A stretch of 64,000 nucleotides of DNA. Origin: Flavobacterium johnsoniae (GTDB lineage: Bacteria > Bacteroidota > Bacteroidia > Flavobacteriales > Flavobacteriaceae). This document shows positions 15,538 through 24,202 of this stretch, in pieces; position 1 is the first letter of the stretch, and every line of letters starts with the position of its first letter. The stretch lies in assembly GCF_030388325.1 (NCBI RefSeq), contig NZ_CP103794.1, positions 2,046,001-2,110,000 on the forward strand. The letters run 5' to 3'. Below the pieces are notes generated by a model that worked only from the letters and a program-made list of their open reading frames with translations, did not search any database and was not told the origin of the DNA. Position numbers and translations under genes: made by a program.

Positions 15538-18009
15538 ATGAAGAAATTTTTCATTTTATCTGCAATAGTATTTGCATTATTACCCTCTCAACAATTTGCT
15601 CAGAGTAAAAAGAAAAAAGACCAAAAAGAAGTTCCAGCAGCTACACCAGAAAAGAAGCCAGAATCTTCTATTAAAGATTATAACAAAGTAATAACCAAAG
15701 ATGCCGTTTCAGACGAAGGACTTTTTACGGTTCATAAAGTGGATAAGAAATATTACTTCGAAATTCCGAATAAGTATTTAAATAAAGACATGCTTTTGGT
15801 AAGCCGATTGGCAAAACTTCCTTCTAATTTAGGTGGAGGTTATGTAAATGCGGGTTCAGAAACCAACGAACAATTAATTGTTTGGCAACGTTTTCAGGAT
15901 AAGATTTTAATCAAATCAAAATCTTATAATTCGGTTGCAAATGATTCTTTGCCAATTAGTATTTCGGTGAAAGCCAATAATTATGAACCGACTTTATATG
16001 CTTTTGATATTGTTGCTTTTAGTAAAGATTCGGCAAATACAGTTATTGATGTTACAAAATTTTATAGTACAGATGTAAAGGCAATTAGCGGAATTTCCGC
16101 AGAAATGCGTGAAAAGTATAAAGTAAAAGGTTTAGACGACTCGAGAAGTTTCATCAATGCGATGAAAAGCTTTCCGATGAATATCGAAGTCATTCAGGAT
16201 TTGACTTATAATGCTTCTAAACCATCAATGTTGGAAGAATCAGAATCTATCAGCATTCAAATGAATCAATCGATGATTTTACTGCCAGAAGTTCCGATGA
16301 AGCCAAGATTAGCCGATCCGCGTGTTGGTTGGTTTACAGTTAGTCAATACGATTATGGAAGCAATGAATTGAAATCTGATTTGAAAACATATATAAGACG
16401 CTGGAGATTAGAACCAAAAGATCCAGAAGCTTATAACAGAGGCGAATTGGTAGAACCGATTAAGCCAATTGTATATTATTTAGATCCTGCAACTCCGGAA
16501 AAATTAAAAAAATATATCAAACAAGGAATTGAAGAATGGCAAAAACCTTTCGAAACAGCTGGTTTTAAAAATGCCATAATTGCGAAAGATGCACCGACAA
16601 AAGAAGAAGATCCAGATTTTAGTCCAGAAGACGTTCGTTATTCTGTAATTAGATATGTTGCAAGTACAACTCGAAATGCAGTTGGGCCAAGTGTTTCAGA
16701 TCCAAGAACTGGCGAAATTATAGAAAGTGATGTCATTTGGTATCACAACCATTTACGTTCTTATAGAAATCGCTATTTGTTAGAAACTGGAGCTGCAAAT
16801 CCGTCGGCTAGAACTTTACAGACTAGCGACGAAGAAATGGGCGAAATGATGCGAATGGTTATTGCTCACGAAGTTGGACATGCATTAGGATTTCCTCATA
16901 ATATGGGAGCAAGTTGTTCTTTTGATGTAGAAAGTTATAGAAATGGAGCTTTTACACAAGAAAACGGAATCTCAGCAAGTATAATGGATTACGCTCGTTT
17001 CAATTATATCGCACAACCTGGCGATCAAAATATTCGTTTTATTCGTAAAATGGGAGCTTATGATCATTATGCATTAAATTGGGGCTACAGAGTAATTCCT
17101 AACGCAAAATCACCAGAATCAGAAACTCCAACTTTGGATAAATGGATTTTAGAAAAAGCTGGAAATCCGATTTATAAATTCGGAAAACAAAGCAGTGCTT
17201 TTGACCCGAGTTCACAAACAGAAGATATTGGAAACAATTCGATGAAAGCAAGTTCGTACGGACTTAAAAATCTAGAATATGTTGCAGGTCATTTGAGTGA
17301 ATGGACAAGCACAGCGACTAATAATTACGAAGATTTAGATGAATTATACAAAGAGCTTTTAGATTGCTGGAGCCGCTATGTTGGTCATGTTGTAACCAAT
17401 GTTGGTGGGGTTTATGAAAACACTAAAAAACCAAATCAAAAGGGAAGCGTGTACGAAGTTGTTCCAAAAGCTAAGCAAATTGAAGCAATGAACTGGCTTC
17501 AGAAAAATGCTTTCGAATCGCCAACTTGGATTGTAAATACTAAAACATTACAAAATACTGAATTTGCAGGTTACACAGAAAAGTTTAGAAACTTACAAGT
17601 AAGACAGCTAAACAATTTGATGACCTTAGGAAGAATCGGCAGATTAATGGATAATGAAATTTTAAGCGGTGATAACTACAAAGCGCTAGATTTCTTTAAA
17701 GACATTCGAAAAGGAATTTGGAAAGAAACAAGTGCAGCTGCGAATGTAACAGTTTATAGAAGAAATCTTCAAAGAGCTTATATTGATCGAATGGGATATT
17801 TAATGACCGAAGAAATTAAGCCAAACGACCGTTCAACCATTTTTTATAATGTTTCTCAATCCGATTTAAGAGCTTTGGTTCGTGGAGAATTAAGCGCATT
17901 GAGGAAATCACTTGTTGCAGGAAAAGCTGGAGCAGTAAATACCGAAACAAAATACCATTACGAAGATTGTATCAAAAGAATCGATTTGATACTGAATCCG
18001 ATTAAATAA
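15538..18009 (+). CDS. Secreted zinc metalloprotease, DUF5117/DUF4953 type
   Basis: An 823-residue exported protein with a signal peptide (about 1-21, ending QQFAQ) and a Lys-rich segment after it. The active site is HEVGHALGFPH: His444, Glu445, His448 and His454, the extended metzincin signature HExxHxxGxxH. SASIMDYARFNY about 30 residues later could be the Met-turn. The flanking regions match the DUF5117/DUF5118 arrangement found in Bacteroidota. Length is typical. Physiological substrates are unknown; digestion of extracellular or periplasmic proteins is inferred. It is monocistronic, between two terminators. Confidence 0.88.
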   Translation: MKKFFILSAIVFALLPSQQFAQSKKKKDQKEVPAATPEKKPESSIKDYNKVITKDAVSDEGLFTVHKVDKKYYFEIPNKYLNKDMLLVSRLAKLPSNLGGGYVNAGSETNEQLIVWQRFQDKILIKSKSYNSVANDSLPISISVKANNYEPTLYAFDIVAFSKDSANTVIDVTKFYSTDVKAISGISAEMREKYKVKGLDDSRSFINAMKSFPMNIEVIQDLTYNASKPSMLEESESISIQMNQSMILLPEVPMKPRLADPRVGWFTVSQYDYGSNELKSDLKTYIRRWRLEPKDPEAYNRGELVEPIKPIVYYLDPATPEKLKKYIKQGIEEWQKPFETAGFKNAIIAKDAPTKEEDPDFSPEDVRYSVIRYVASTTRNAVGPSVSDPRTGEIIESDVIWYHNHLRSYRNRYLLETGAANPSARTLQTSDEEMGEMMRMVIAHEVGHALGFPHNMGASCSFDVESYRNGAFTQENGISASIMDYARFNYIAQPGDQNIRFIRKMGAYDHYALNWGYRVIPNAKSPESETPTLDKWILEKAGNPIYKFGKQSSAFDPSSQTEDIGNNSMKASSYGLKNLEYVAGHLSEWTSTATNNYEDLDELYKELLDCWSRYVGHVVTNVGGVYENTKKPNQKGSVYEVVPKAKQIEAMNWLQKNAFESPTWIVNTKTLQNTEFAGYTEKFRNLQVRQLNNLMTLGRIGRLMDNEILSGDNYKALDFFKDIRKGIWKETSAAANVTVYRRNLQRAYIDRMGYLMTEEIKPNDRSTIFYNVSQSDLRALVRGELSALRKSLVAGKAGAVNTETKYHYEDCIKRIDLILNPIK

Positions 18010-18016
18010 CAAAAAC

Positions 18017-18047
18017 AAAAAAGAGGCTTTTTAAAGCCTCTTTTTTT
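18017..18047. terminator. Bidirectional terminator between convergent genes
   Basis: The AAAGAGGCTTT stem and its complement are flanked by A and T runs, so the hairpin works for the protease gene from one side and the small exported protein from the other. Confidence 0.88.
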
Positions 18048-18057
18048 ATGCATCAAA

Positions 18058-18498
18058 TTAGATTTTATCTTCTCTGCGCTCTTTCATTTTGTCACGCATT
18101 TTGTCTTTTTTCTCTTCTTGCAGCGTTTTCCATTTAGTGTATTGATCTGCTTTTAAGATCGATTTCATTTTAGCATCGTTTGCAGCAACTTCATCTTCCA
18201 TTTGTTTTTTGAAAGCCGCTTTTTCTGCCGCAGTTGGTTTTGTGTTGCTGTCTTTTTGATCTTTTCTTGCTTCTCTAAATTTTTCAGCTTTAGCACTTCT
18301 GTCTGCTAAAAGTTGTTTTACTTGAGCTTGCTGATTAGCATCTAAACTCAATTCAGAAGTTAATTTTTGAAGTTGTTTTTCGTTACGTTGTTCCGGTGTC
18401 ATTCTTTCTTTGTGATCTCGCGCCGGTTTTTGATCTGCGTCTTGTGCAAAACTTGCTATTCCTACCAATAGCATAACAGCAATTAATAATTTTTTCAT
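18058..18498 (-). CDS. Small exported charged helical protein (Spy/CpxP- or DUF4890-like)
   Basis: A 146-residue protein with a signal peptide (1-18, ending IASFAQ) and a highly charged, helical remainder rich in Lys, Glu, Gln and Arg. The pattern MTPEQRNEKQLQKLTSEL followed by LDANQQAQVKQLL resembles the paired LTxxQ helices of Spy/CpxP-type periplasmic chaperones and the Bacteroidota DUF4890 family. A periplasmic chaperone or stress sensor role is inferred from this likeness only. Confidence 0.6.
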   Translation of the reverse strand: MKKLLIAVMLLVGIASFAQDADQKPARDHKERMTPEQRNEKQLQKLTSELSLDANQQAQVKQLLADRSAKAEKFREARKDQKDSNTKPTAAEKAAFKKQMEDEVAANDAKMKSILKADQYTKWKTLQEEKKDKMRDKMKERREDKI

Positions 18499-18726
18499 CG
18501 TTAAGTTTTTTTAATTGTTTATAGTAATTAGACTTTTTTAAATTAATTAGGTTTAAATTGATTTTCAGAATTATAGTTTATTTAACAAAACGAAAATTAG
18601 TTGCCTGAAATTGTTTAGGTTAGTAAAACTTTATATCGCAAACGAAAAGTTAAGTTTGATTAGTATTTCATCCTAAAGGTTTAAATAATTTTCTTAATTT
18701 TAAGGAACTATTCAAAATCAAACTCT

Positions 18727-19740
18727 ATGAATCCAGCAAACAATAAAATCGCTTTTTTCTCTACACAACCTTACGATAAAACGTTTTTTAATAAATATAA
18801 TGAAGAATTTGGCTTTAGATTAGATTTTTTCGAAACACAATTAAATCCGCAGACTGTAGCTTTAATTGAAGAATGTGAAATTGTTTGTGTTTTTGTTAAT
18901 GATATTGTAAACGAAACAGTTATCAAACAATTAGCAGAAAAAAAAGTAAAAATAATTGCTTTGCGTTGCGCTGGTTTTAATAACGTTGATTTAGAAGCGG
19001 CTAAAAAAAATAATATAAAAGTTTGTCGCGTTCCTGCATATTCTCCACAAGCTGTTGCAGAACATGCGATGGCGATGATTTTGACTTTAAACAGAAAAAC
19101 GCATAAAGCGTATAATAGAGTTCGCGAACAAAATTTTTCTCTAAACGGATTATTAGGTTTTGATTTATTCGGAAAAACAATCGGAATTATTGGAACAGGA
19201 AATATCGGAAAAGCATTTTCTAAAATAGCATTAGGTTTTGGCTGTAAGGTATTGGCTTATGATATTGTAGAAAGTGACGAAATGAAAAAAGACGGCGTTT
19301 CTTTTGTTGGTTTAGAAGAGATTTTCAAATCTAGTGATATTATTTCTTTGCATTGTCCGCTAAATGATCAGACGAAACATATAATCAATAAAACTTCGCT
19401 TTCTTTTATGAAAGAAAGCGTTATGATTATTAATACAAGTCGCGGCGGATTAATTGAAACAGCATCGGTTATTGAAGGTTTAAAAGAAGGTAAAATCGGT
19501 TATTTAGGAATTGATGTTTACGAACAGGAAGAGAAATTATTTTTTAGAGATTTATCGGCAGATATTATTCAAGACGATGCCATTCAGCGTTTAATGAGTT
19601 TTCCGAATGTTTTAGTAACGGCGCATCAAGCGTTTTTTACAAATGAAGCCTTGACTCAGATCGCTTTGGTAACTTTTAATAATATAAAGTCTTTGTTGGC
19701 TAAAAATGATATTGAAAATAAAGCGGCTTTGTTGGTTTAA
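18727..19740 (+). CDS. ldhA: D-lactate dehydrogenase family protein
   Basis: A 337-residue NAD-dependent D-2-hydroxyacid dehydrogenase resembling fermentative D-lactate dehydrogenase: pyruvate to D-lactate, cytosolic. GTGNIG at 156-161 binds the dinucleotide, and Asp179 (AYD) at the end of strand two favours NADH. Catalytic Arg239 (TSRG), Glu268 (YEQEE) and His300 (TAHQAFFT). The RCAGFNNVDL segment near residue 80 is typical of LdhA rather than of glyoxylate reductases. A small lipoprotein gene follows after 31 bases. Confidence 0.88.
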   Translation: MNPANNKIAFFSTQPYDKTFFNKYNEEFGFRLDFFETQLNPQTVALIEECEIVCVFVNDIVNETVIKQLAEKKVKIIALRCAGFNNVDLEAAKKNNIKVCRVPAYSPQAVAEHAMAMILTLNRKTHKAYNRVREQNFSLNGLLGFDLFGKTIGIIGTGNIGKAFSKIALGFGCKVLAYDIVESDEMKKDGVSFVGLEEIFKSSDIISLHCPLNDQTKHIINKTSLSFMKESVMIINTSRGGLIETASVIEGLKEGKIGYLGIDVYEQEEKLFFRDLSADIIQDDAIQRLMSFPNVLVTAHQAFFTNEALTQIALVTFNNIKSLLAKNDIENKAALLV

Positions 19741-19771
19741 AACTAGAATTATTTAATCTAAAATATCGATT

Positions 19772-20362
19772 ATGAAAAATAAAATTTTATTACTAATCGG
19801 AATCTTGGCATTGCATTCTTGCCAAAATAAAAATGATTCAAAAAATATTGTAAAAACAATTATTCAAGATACTTTATCTAAAACAATTGGCGGAACGGCA
19901 GATTTAAGTGATGCGCCACAAAAAGATGACAAAGCAGTTGAACTAATCAGAAAGCAGTTAAATGTTTTATTAAAAAGTGATCTTCCTGCATTGACAAAAG
20001 ACGATCGTTACTTTTATTATGAAGAATTTGATTTAAATAACGATAAGAAAAACGAATATTTTGTTGGATTTTCAAATTCCTATTTCTGTGGAAGCGGAGG
20101 TTGTTCTGGCTACATTTTAAATAATGACGGAAGTGTAATTAACAAATTTACCGTAACCGATTTTCCTATTTGCGTAACGACTTCATCAACAGAAAAATTT
20201 TATGATTTAATCTTTGAAAGCGGAGGGAAGTTTCATCTTTTAAAAATGAAAGGCGGAAAATATCCGTCCAATCCATCTGTTCAAGAAGTTGTAAAAGTTC
20301 AAAAAGAAAGTAGAAAGGTTTTGGATGTTAATTCTAAGAAATTGGAGAAGTATTCGTTTTAA
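19772..20362 (+). CDS. Hypothetical lipoprotein
   Basis: A 196-residue lipoprotein with lipobox Cys17 (LALHSC) and an Asn/Asp/Lys-rich linker. Around residue 90 it has FDLNNDKKNEYFVGF, like the repeat motif D-x-N-x-D of calcium-binding or FG-GAP-like proteins. This is followed by a cysteine pair in NSYFCGSGGCSGYIL and another cysteine in FPICVTTSS. I do not recognise the family. It is probably co-transcribed with the D-lactate dehydrogenase gene, but a functional link is not evident. Confidence 0.65.
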   Translation: MKNKILLLIGILALHSCQNKNDSKNIVKTIIQDTLSKTIGGTADLSDAPQKDDKAVELIRKQLNVLLKSDLPALTKDDRYFYYEEFDLNNDKKNEYFVGFSNSYFCGSGGCSGYILNNDGSVINKFTVTDFPICVTTSSTEKFYDLIFESGGKFHLLKMKGGKYPSNPSVQEVVKVQKESRKVLDVNSKKLEKYSF

Positions 20363-20383
20363 ATTCCAATTTTAATTTATTTA

Positions 20384-20483
20384 AACTGGACTGAAGTCCA
20401 GCTCTACAATATGAATTGTTCCTTCGGAACTAGAAAAGAGCTTCAGCTCGATTTATATTGTAGGGCCGGACTTCAGTCCGGTT
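20384..20483. repeat. 29-bp imperfect inverted repeat, dispersed-element type
   Basis: Arms at 20384-20412 and 20455-20483 are complementary at 26 of 29 positions. Each contains a nested short palindrome (GGACTGAAGTCC in the first arm, CCGGACTTCAGTCCGG in the second). The loop holds another small hairpin (GTTCCTTCGGAAC). This is not coding and has the form of a flavobacterial dispersed repeat. Confidence 0.75.
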
Positions 20484-20510
20484 GATGGTCGGGAATATAA
20501 ATTCTAAATA

Positions 20511-20546
20511 AAAACCCGATAGGTTTTATAGCCTATCGGGTTTGAA
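20511..20546 (-). terminator. Intrinsic terminator of lysS
   Basis: The stem AAACCCGATAGG pairs with its complement at about 20532-20543. On the minus strand it is followed by TTTT, placing it directly after the lysS stop. Confidence 0.85.
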
Positions 20547-20570
20547 ATATTATAAAATTCAATTTAAAAT

Positions 20571-22274
20571 TTACCCCACCAATTCCACAAATTTAAACTC
20601 GCCGTCAACGACAACTTTAGTCAAACCGTGTTTAGATAAGTTTTTCATAGAAGCATCCCATTTTTTACCGCTTAAATTAGCAGAAACTTTAAGTTGAGAT
20701 AAATCCATTTTATTTTCGTTTCCTTTCAATAAAGTAATGATAACTTTTTCTTCATCAGAAAGTTCAATTTGAGCTTGTTTTTTCTCAGGACGCATTTGCG
20801 GAAACAATAAAACTTCTTGAATAGAAGCGTTATTCGTTAAATACATAATCAAACGATCCATTCCAATTCCCATTCCAGAAGTTGGAGGCATACCGTACTC
20901 AAGAGCTCTTAAGAAATCTTCGTCGATAATTCCGTTTGCTTCGTCATCACCTTTTTCAGAAAGACGCATTTGATCTTCAAAACGCTCTCTTTGATCAATT
21001 GGATCGTTTAATTCAGAATACGCATTTGCAATTTCTTTACCGCAAACCATTAATTCAAAACGCTCAGTCAAATCTGGATTATCTCTGTGCTCTTTACAAA
21101 GCGGAGACATTTCTTTAGGATAATCAGTAATGAAAGTTGGCTGAATATAATTTCCTTCACATTTAGCTCCAAAAATCTCATCAATTAATTTTCCTTTACC
21201 CATCGTTTCGTCAACCTCGATTCCCATTCCGCGCGCAGCTTCAAACAATTCTTGCTCAGTTTTTCCAGAAATGTCAAAACCAGTAAAATGTTTGATAGAA
21301 TCTGTCATCGTAACGCGTGCATAAGGCGCTTTAAAGTTGATTGTATGCTCGCCAAAAGTAACTTCACTAGTTCCGTTTACAGCTATTGCACAATGTTCCA
21401 ATAAACCTTCAGCAAATTCCATCATCCAGTTGTAGTCTTTGTAGGCTACATATATTTCCATTGCAGTAAATTCAGGATTATGCGTTCTGTCCATTCCTTC
21501 GTTACGGAAATTTCTAGAGAACTCATAAACACCTTCAAATCCACCAACAATTAATCTTTTCAAATATAATTCGTTTGCAATACGCATATAAAGCGGAATA
21601 TCAAGCGAGTTATGGTGCGTAATAAATGGTCTCGCCGAAGCTCCGCCAGGAATTGACTGCAAAACAGGAGTGTCAACTTCCAAATATCCAGCGTCGTTAA
21701 AATAACCACGCATCGCAGTAAATAACTTTGTACGTTTAATAAAAGTTTCTTTAACCTGCGGATTTACAGTTAAATCTACATAACGCATTCTGTAACGCAA
21801 TTCAGCGTCGTTAAAAGCATCGTGTACGTTTCCTTCTTCGTCAACTTTTGGTAACGGAAGCGGACGTAGCGTTTTACTCAAGAAAGTAAAACCACTTACG
21901 CGAATACATTTTGCTCCAACTTGCGTAGTAAACAATTCTCCTTCAATACCAATAAAATCACCTAAATCGGTTAATTTTTTGAAAACTTGGTTGTATAAAG
22001 TTTTATCGTCACCTTCACATAAAACATCGCGATTCACGTACAATTGAATACGTCCTTCGCTGTCTTGTAATTCAGCAAAACAAGCTTTACCTTGATCACG
22101 AACACTCATCAAACGTCCTGCAACGATAACCTTCTTTCCTTCCTCAAAAGTTTCCTTTATCTGCTTCGAAGTATGATTTACAGGAAAAAGATTTGCTGGA
22201 TAAGGATTGATTCCCAGATTGCGTAAGTTTTGAAGTTTTTCTCTTCTGATGATTTCTTGTTCTGATAATGCCAT
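20571..22274 (-). CDS. lysS: Lysyl-tRNA synthetase, class II
   Basis: Cytosolic enzyme charging tRNA-Lys. Order: N-terminal OB-fold anticodon-binding domain (about 50-150), class II catalytic core with motif 2 (FRNEGMDRTHNPEFTAMEIY near 240-260) and motif 3 (GMGIGMDRLIMYLT near 475). Most bacterial LysS end soon after motif 3 at about 490-505 residues. This one has 567 and carries about 65 further residues after the LLFPQMRPEKK segment, with a helical pattern like a winged-helix module; the extension is seen in related Bacteroidota. It is transcribed alone and has its own -7 box and terminator. Confidence 0.97.
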   Translation of the reverse strand: MALSEQEIIRREKLQNLRNLGINPYPANLFPVNHTSKQIKETFEEGKKVIVAGRLMSVRDQGKACFAELQDSEGRIQLYVNRDVLCEGDDKTLYNQVFKKLTDLGDFIGIEGELFTTQVGAKCIRVSGFTFLSKTLRPLPLPKVDEEGNVHDAFNDAELRYRMRYVDLTVNPQVKETFIKRTKLFTAMRGYFNDAGYLEVDTPVLQSIPGGASARPFITHHNSLDIPLYMRIANELYLKRLIVGGFEGVYEFSRNFRNEGMDRTHNPEFTAMEIYVAYKDYNWMMEFAEGLLEHCAIAVNGTSEVTFGEHTINFKAPYARVTMTDSIKHFTGFDISGKTEQELFEAARGMGIEVDETMGKGKLIDEIFGAKCEGNYIQPTFITDYPKEMSPLCKEHRDNPDLTERFELMVCGKEIANAYSELNDPIDQRERFEDQMRLSEKGDDEANGIIDEDFLRALEYGMPPTSGMGIGMDRLIMYLTNNASIQEVLLFPQMRPEKKQAQIELSDEEKVIITLLKGNENKMDLSQLKVSANLSGKKWDASMKNLSKHGLTKVVVDGEFKFVELVG

Positions 22275-22297
22275 TTTGTGCTCTTTTTTTAAGTGTG

Positions 22298-22305
22298 CAA
22301 AGATA
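22298..22305 (-). promoter_or_regulatory. Candidate -7 box of lysS
   Basis: The minus strand reads TATCTTTG, an exact TAnnTTTG box, 24 bases before the lysS start codon. No TTTG element is seen at the standard distance. Confidence 0.5.
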
Positions 22306-22382
22306 AAGAAAAGAATGCAAATTTTAGAATGCAGTTTTTAGATTTTTTGAAGCATTAATTTATTGTATTTCAATCACCTTTT

Positions 22383-22452
22383 GTCCCGCTATCCGCTTGT
22401 ATCTTTTCCTTCCGCCACGGCGGAAGAAAAAGGATACCGCTTCTATCGGGGC
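22383..22452. repeat. Palindromic intergenic element
   Basis: A GC-richer island in AT-rich sequence. It is centred on a perfect hairpin CTTCCGCCACGGCGGAAG (22409-22426). Imperfect outer arms surround it (GCTTGTATC against GATACCGC, TCCCGC against CGGGGC). It looks like a dispersed repeat; the short ORF that crosses it is not credible. Confidence 0.65.
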
Positions 22453-22515
22453 TAGATTAGGCCATTTTGTTTTTTTTAGACCTCTATATTGTAAGAAATT
22501 AAATAAAAAACTGAT

Positions 22516-22523
22516 TATCTTAG
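22516..22523 (+). promoter_or_regulatory. Candidate -7 box of first paralogous lipoprotein gene
   Basis: TATCTTAG matches TAnnTTTG except at one base and lies 24 bases before the start codon. The two paralogous genes downstream have TATCTTCG and TATCTTTG in the same place, which supports it. Confidence 0.4.
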
Positions 22524-22547
22524 CAACTCATAATCTTCTCAAAAAAA

Positions 22548-23273
22548 ATGAAATACCTATCCAACTTATTATTTCTAATTTTATTTACAAGTTGTCAAAT
22601 TACCGAAACTATTAGCATCAATTCGGACGGAAGCGGCGATATAAAAGTCGAACAAATTAGAGACGAAAATAGTTATATGCAATTGGCTGGCGAAGAATAT
22701 TCTAAAGAAAATATTTTTCAGGATACAACTTATGTTTTTAAAGAATATATCAATAAATACCAAGAAAATTTTTCAAGATATACCGCTGAAGAACAGCAGT
22801 TATTTAGAAAATATGAAAATGTAAAAGTGCGTCTTAAGAAAAGTTCTTTTGAGAAAGAATATAAAAATGAGCTCTCGCTTCACTTTAATAAAGTTTCTGA
22901 AATTCCAGATTTGTTTAAAACAGAAAATTATGCTTCAGATATTCAACACAATTATGCTTTGACCGCCGAAAATCATTATTATAAAATAGAATATAATTTT
23001 GATGGAAAAACTTTTAAACGGTCTGTTTCAATCACAAATAGAGCTGAATTAGAAAAAGCAAAAGAGGAATCGGAGAAATTCTTAACTAAATACGGTTCTT
23101 CAAAATTGGTTCAAAATTATATTTTAAAGTATCATTTTCCTTTTAAAATAAAATCAGTTTCAAATTCAAAAGCAGTCATCAGTTCAGACAAAAAATCTTT
23201 AACATTAGAATTTTTGCTTTCCGATTTTTCACGAAATCCTGAAATGACAGATTTGGAAGTAATTTTAGAATAA
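22548..23273 (+). CDS. Tandem paralogous lipoprotein 1
   Basis: A 241-residue lipoprotein of unknown function: lipobox Cys16 (LILFTSC), then TETISINSDGSG. It is the first of three neighbouring paralogues that share four segments: the post-lipobox INxDGSG motif; TYVFKEY, matching TFTFKD and TFTFKQ of the others; a Lys/Glu-rich helical middle; and a C-terminal KYHFPFKIKSVSNSKAVISSD followed by KKSLTLEF. It is the most diverged of the three. Surface or periplasmic location is expected from the lipobox. No catalytic motif seen. Confidence 0.7.
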   Translation: MKYLSNLLFLILFTSCQITETISINSDGSGDIKVEQIRDENSYMQLAGEEYSKENIFQDTTYVFKEYINKYQENFSRYTAEEQQLFRKYENVKVRLKKSSFEKEYKNELSLHFNKVSEIPDLFKTENYASDIQHNYALTAENHYYKIEYNFDGKTFKRSVSITNRAELEKAKEESEKFLTKYGSSKLVQNYILKYHFPFKIKSVSNSKAVISSDKKSLTLEFLLSDFSRNPEMTDLEVILE

Positions 23274-23299
23274 AACTTCAAATAATTTTTAAAAGAAGG

Positions 23300-23307
23300 T
23301 ATCTTCG
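23300..23307 (+). promoter_or_regulatory. Candidate -7 box of second paralogous lipoprotein gene
   Basis: TATCTTCG, one mismatch from TAnnTTTG, 23 bases before the start codon. It lies in the same place as the boxes before the other two paralogues. Confidence 0.4.
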
Positions 23308-23330
23308 CCATATAACCTAAATCTATTTTT

Positions 23331-24134
23331 ATGAAAAGAATTCTACTTAGTTTTTTTATTATTTTTTGTGTTGCAAGCTGTACGCTTAAAGAAAAGGTCG
23401 TGATGAACGAAGACGGATCTGGAACGTTTTCTTATGGATTTGATATGTCTCCGATGTATAAAATGGGGATGAAAAAAACAGATTCTACCAAAGTCAATAA
23501 AGTCGTAGACACTACTTTTACCTTCAAAGATATGCTTAACAAGTTAAGTGACAGTATTTCTAAATTGCCAAATGCAGATAAAGAGAAAATCGAGATGCTG
23601 GAGAAAGAAAAAGAAAAACTTAAAATTTTGGAGAATTTTAAAGTTAGCATGAAAGTAAACGACGAGAAAAAGCAATTCGAATATACTATGTCAATTGATT
23701 TTCCTAAAGGAACAGATTTTAAAACTATTGCAACACCAGCCGAAAGTTTAGAAGCGCTGGCGGCGACAGACAAAAAAAGATTAGGAGCTTTAAGTGCCGC
23801 GCCAAAACCTGAAGAAAAGTCTAATACGACCATTTTTTATGATGGAAAAGTTTTTATTAAATCGGTAACACCTTCTAAAGACGATAAAAAAGCTAAAAAG
23901 AAAAAAGAAGCTAAGAAAGAAAAGAGTGATGATCCGTTCTCAAAACAAATGGATGAAATGCTGAAAGAATGTAAATATATAGCAGAATATCATTTTCCTA
24001 AAAAGATTAAAACTATTTCGATCAAAAATGCAGTGATAGCATCAGATAGAAAAAGTTTTATTGTTGAAATTCCGCTAGAGAATATGCAGGAAAGCAGTGT
24101 AGATTTTGGTTTCAAAGTGGAGTTTGAACAATAA
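23331..24134 (+). CDS. Tandem paralogous lipoprotein 2
   Basis: A 267-residue lipoprotein with lipobox Cys17 (FCVASC), followed by TLKEKVVMNEDGSGTFSYG. It shares with its neighbours the DTTFTFKD motif (about residue 62), a coiled, Lys/Glu-rich middle, and a C-terminal EYHFPKKIKTISIKNAVI with DRKSF after it. It differs by an extra Lys-rich insert (about 180-200, KKAKKKKEAKKEK). Function unknown; its own -7-like box suggests separate expression. Confidence 0.7.
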   Translation: MKRILLSFFIIFCVASCTLKEKVVMNEDGSGTFSYGFDMSPMYKMGMKKTDSTKVNKVVDTTFTFKDMLNKLSDSISKLPNADKEKIEMLEKEKEKLKILENFKVSMKVNDEKKQFEYTMSIDFPKGTDFKTIATPAESLEALAATDKKRLGALSAAPKPEEKSNTTIFYDGKVFIKSVTPSKDDKKAKKKKEAKKEKSDDPFSKQMDEMLKECKYIAEYHFPKKIKTISIKNAVIASDRKSFIVEIPLENMQESSVDFGFKVEFEQ

Positions 24135-24176
24135 TTGGAGGTTTTCAATAAGATGTATTTTTAAAAATAGTCTTTG

Positions 24177-24184
24177 TATCTTTG
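24177..24184 (+). promoter_or_regulatory. Candidate -7 box of third paralogous lipoprotein gene
   Basis: TATCTTTG is an exact TAnnTTTG box 18 bases before the ATG at 24203. It also argues that translation begins at that ATG rather than at the TTG inside the box. Confidence 0.5.
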
Positions 24185-24202
24185 ATAAAAAATTATACTA
24201 CG

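Noticed and set aside
22397..22615. 72-codon plus-strand ORF running into the first paralogous lipoprotein gene
   Set aside because: It begins in a palindromic repeat, overlaps the real lipoprotein gene in another frame and has no protein-like composition.
24182..24202. TTG start for the third paralogous lipoprotein
   Set aside because: It overlaps the -7 box TATCTTTG and would spoil the signal peptide start; ATG 24203 aligns with the two paralogues.
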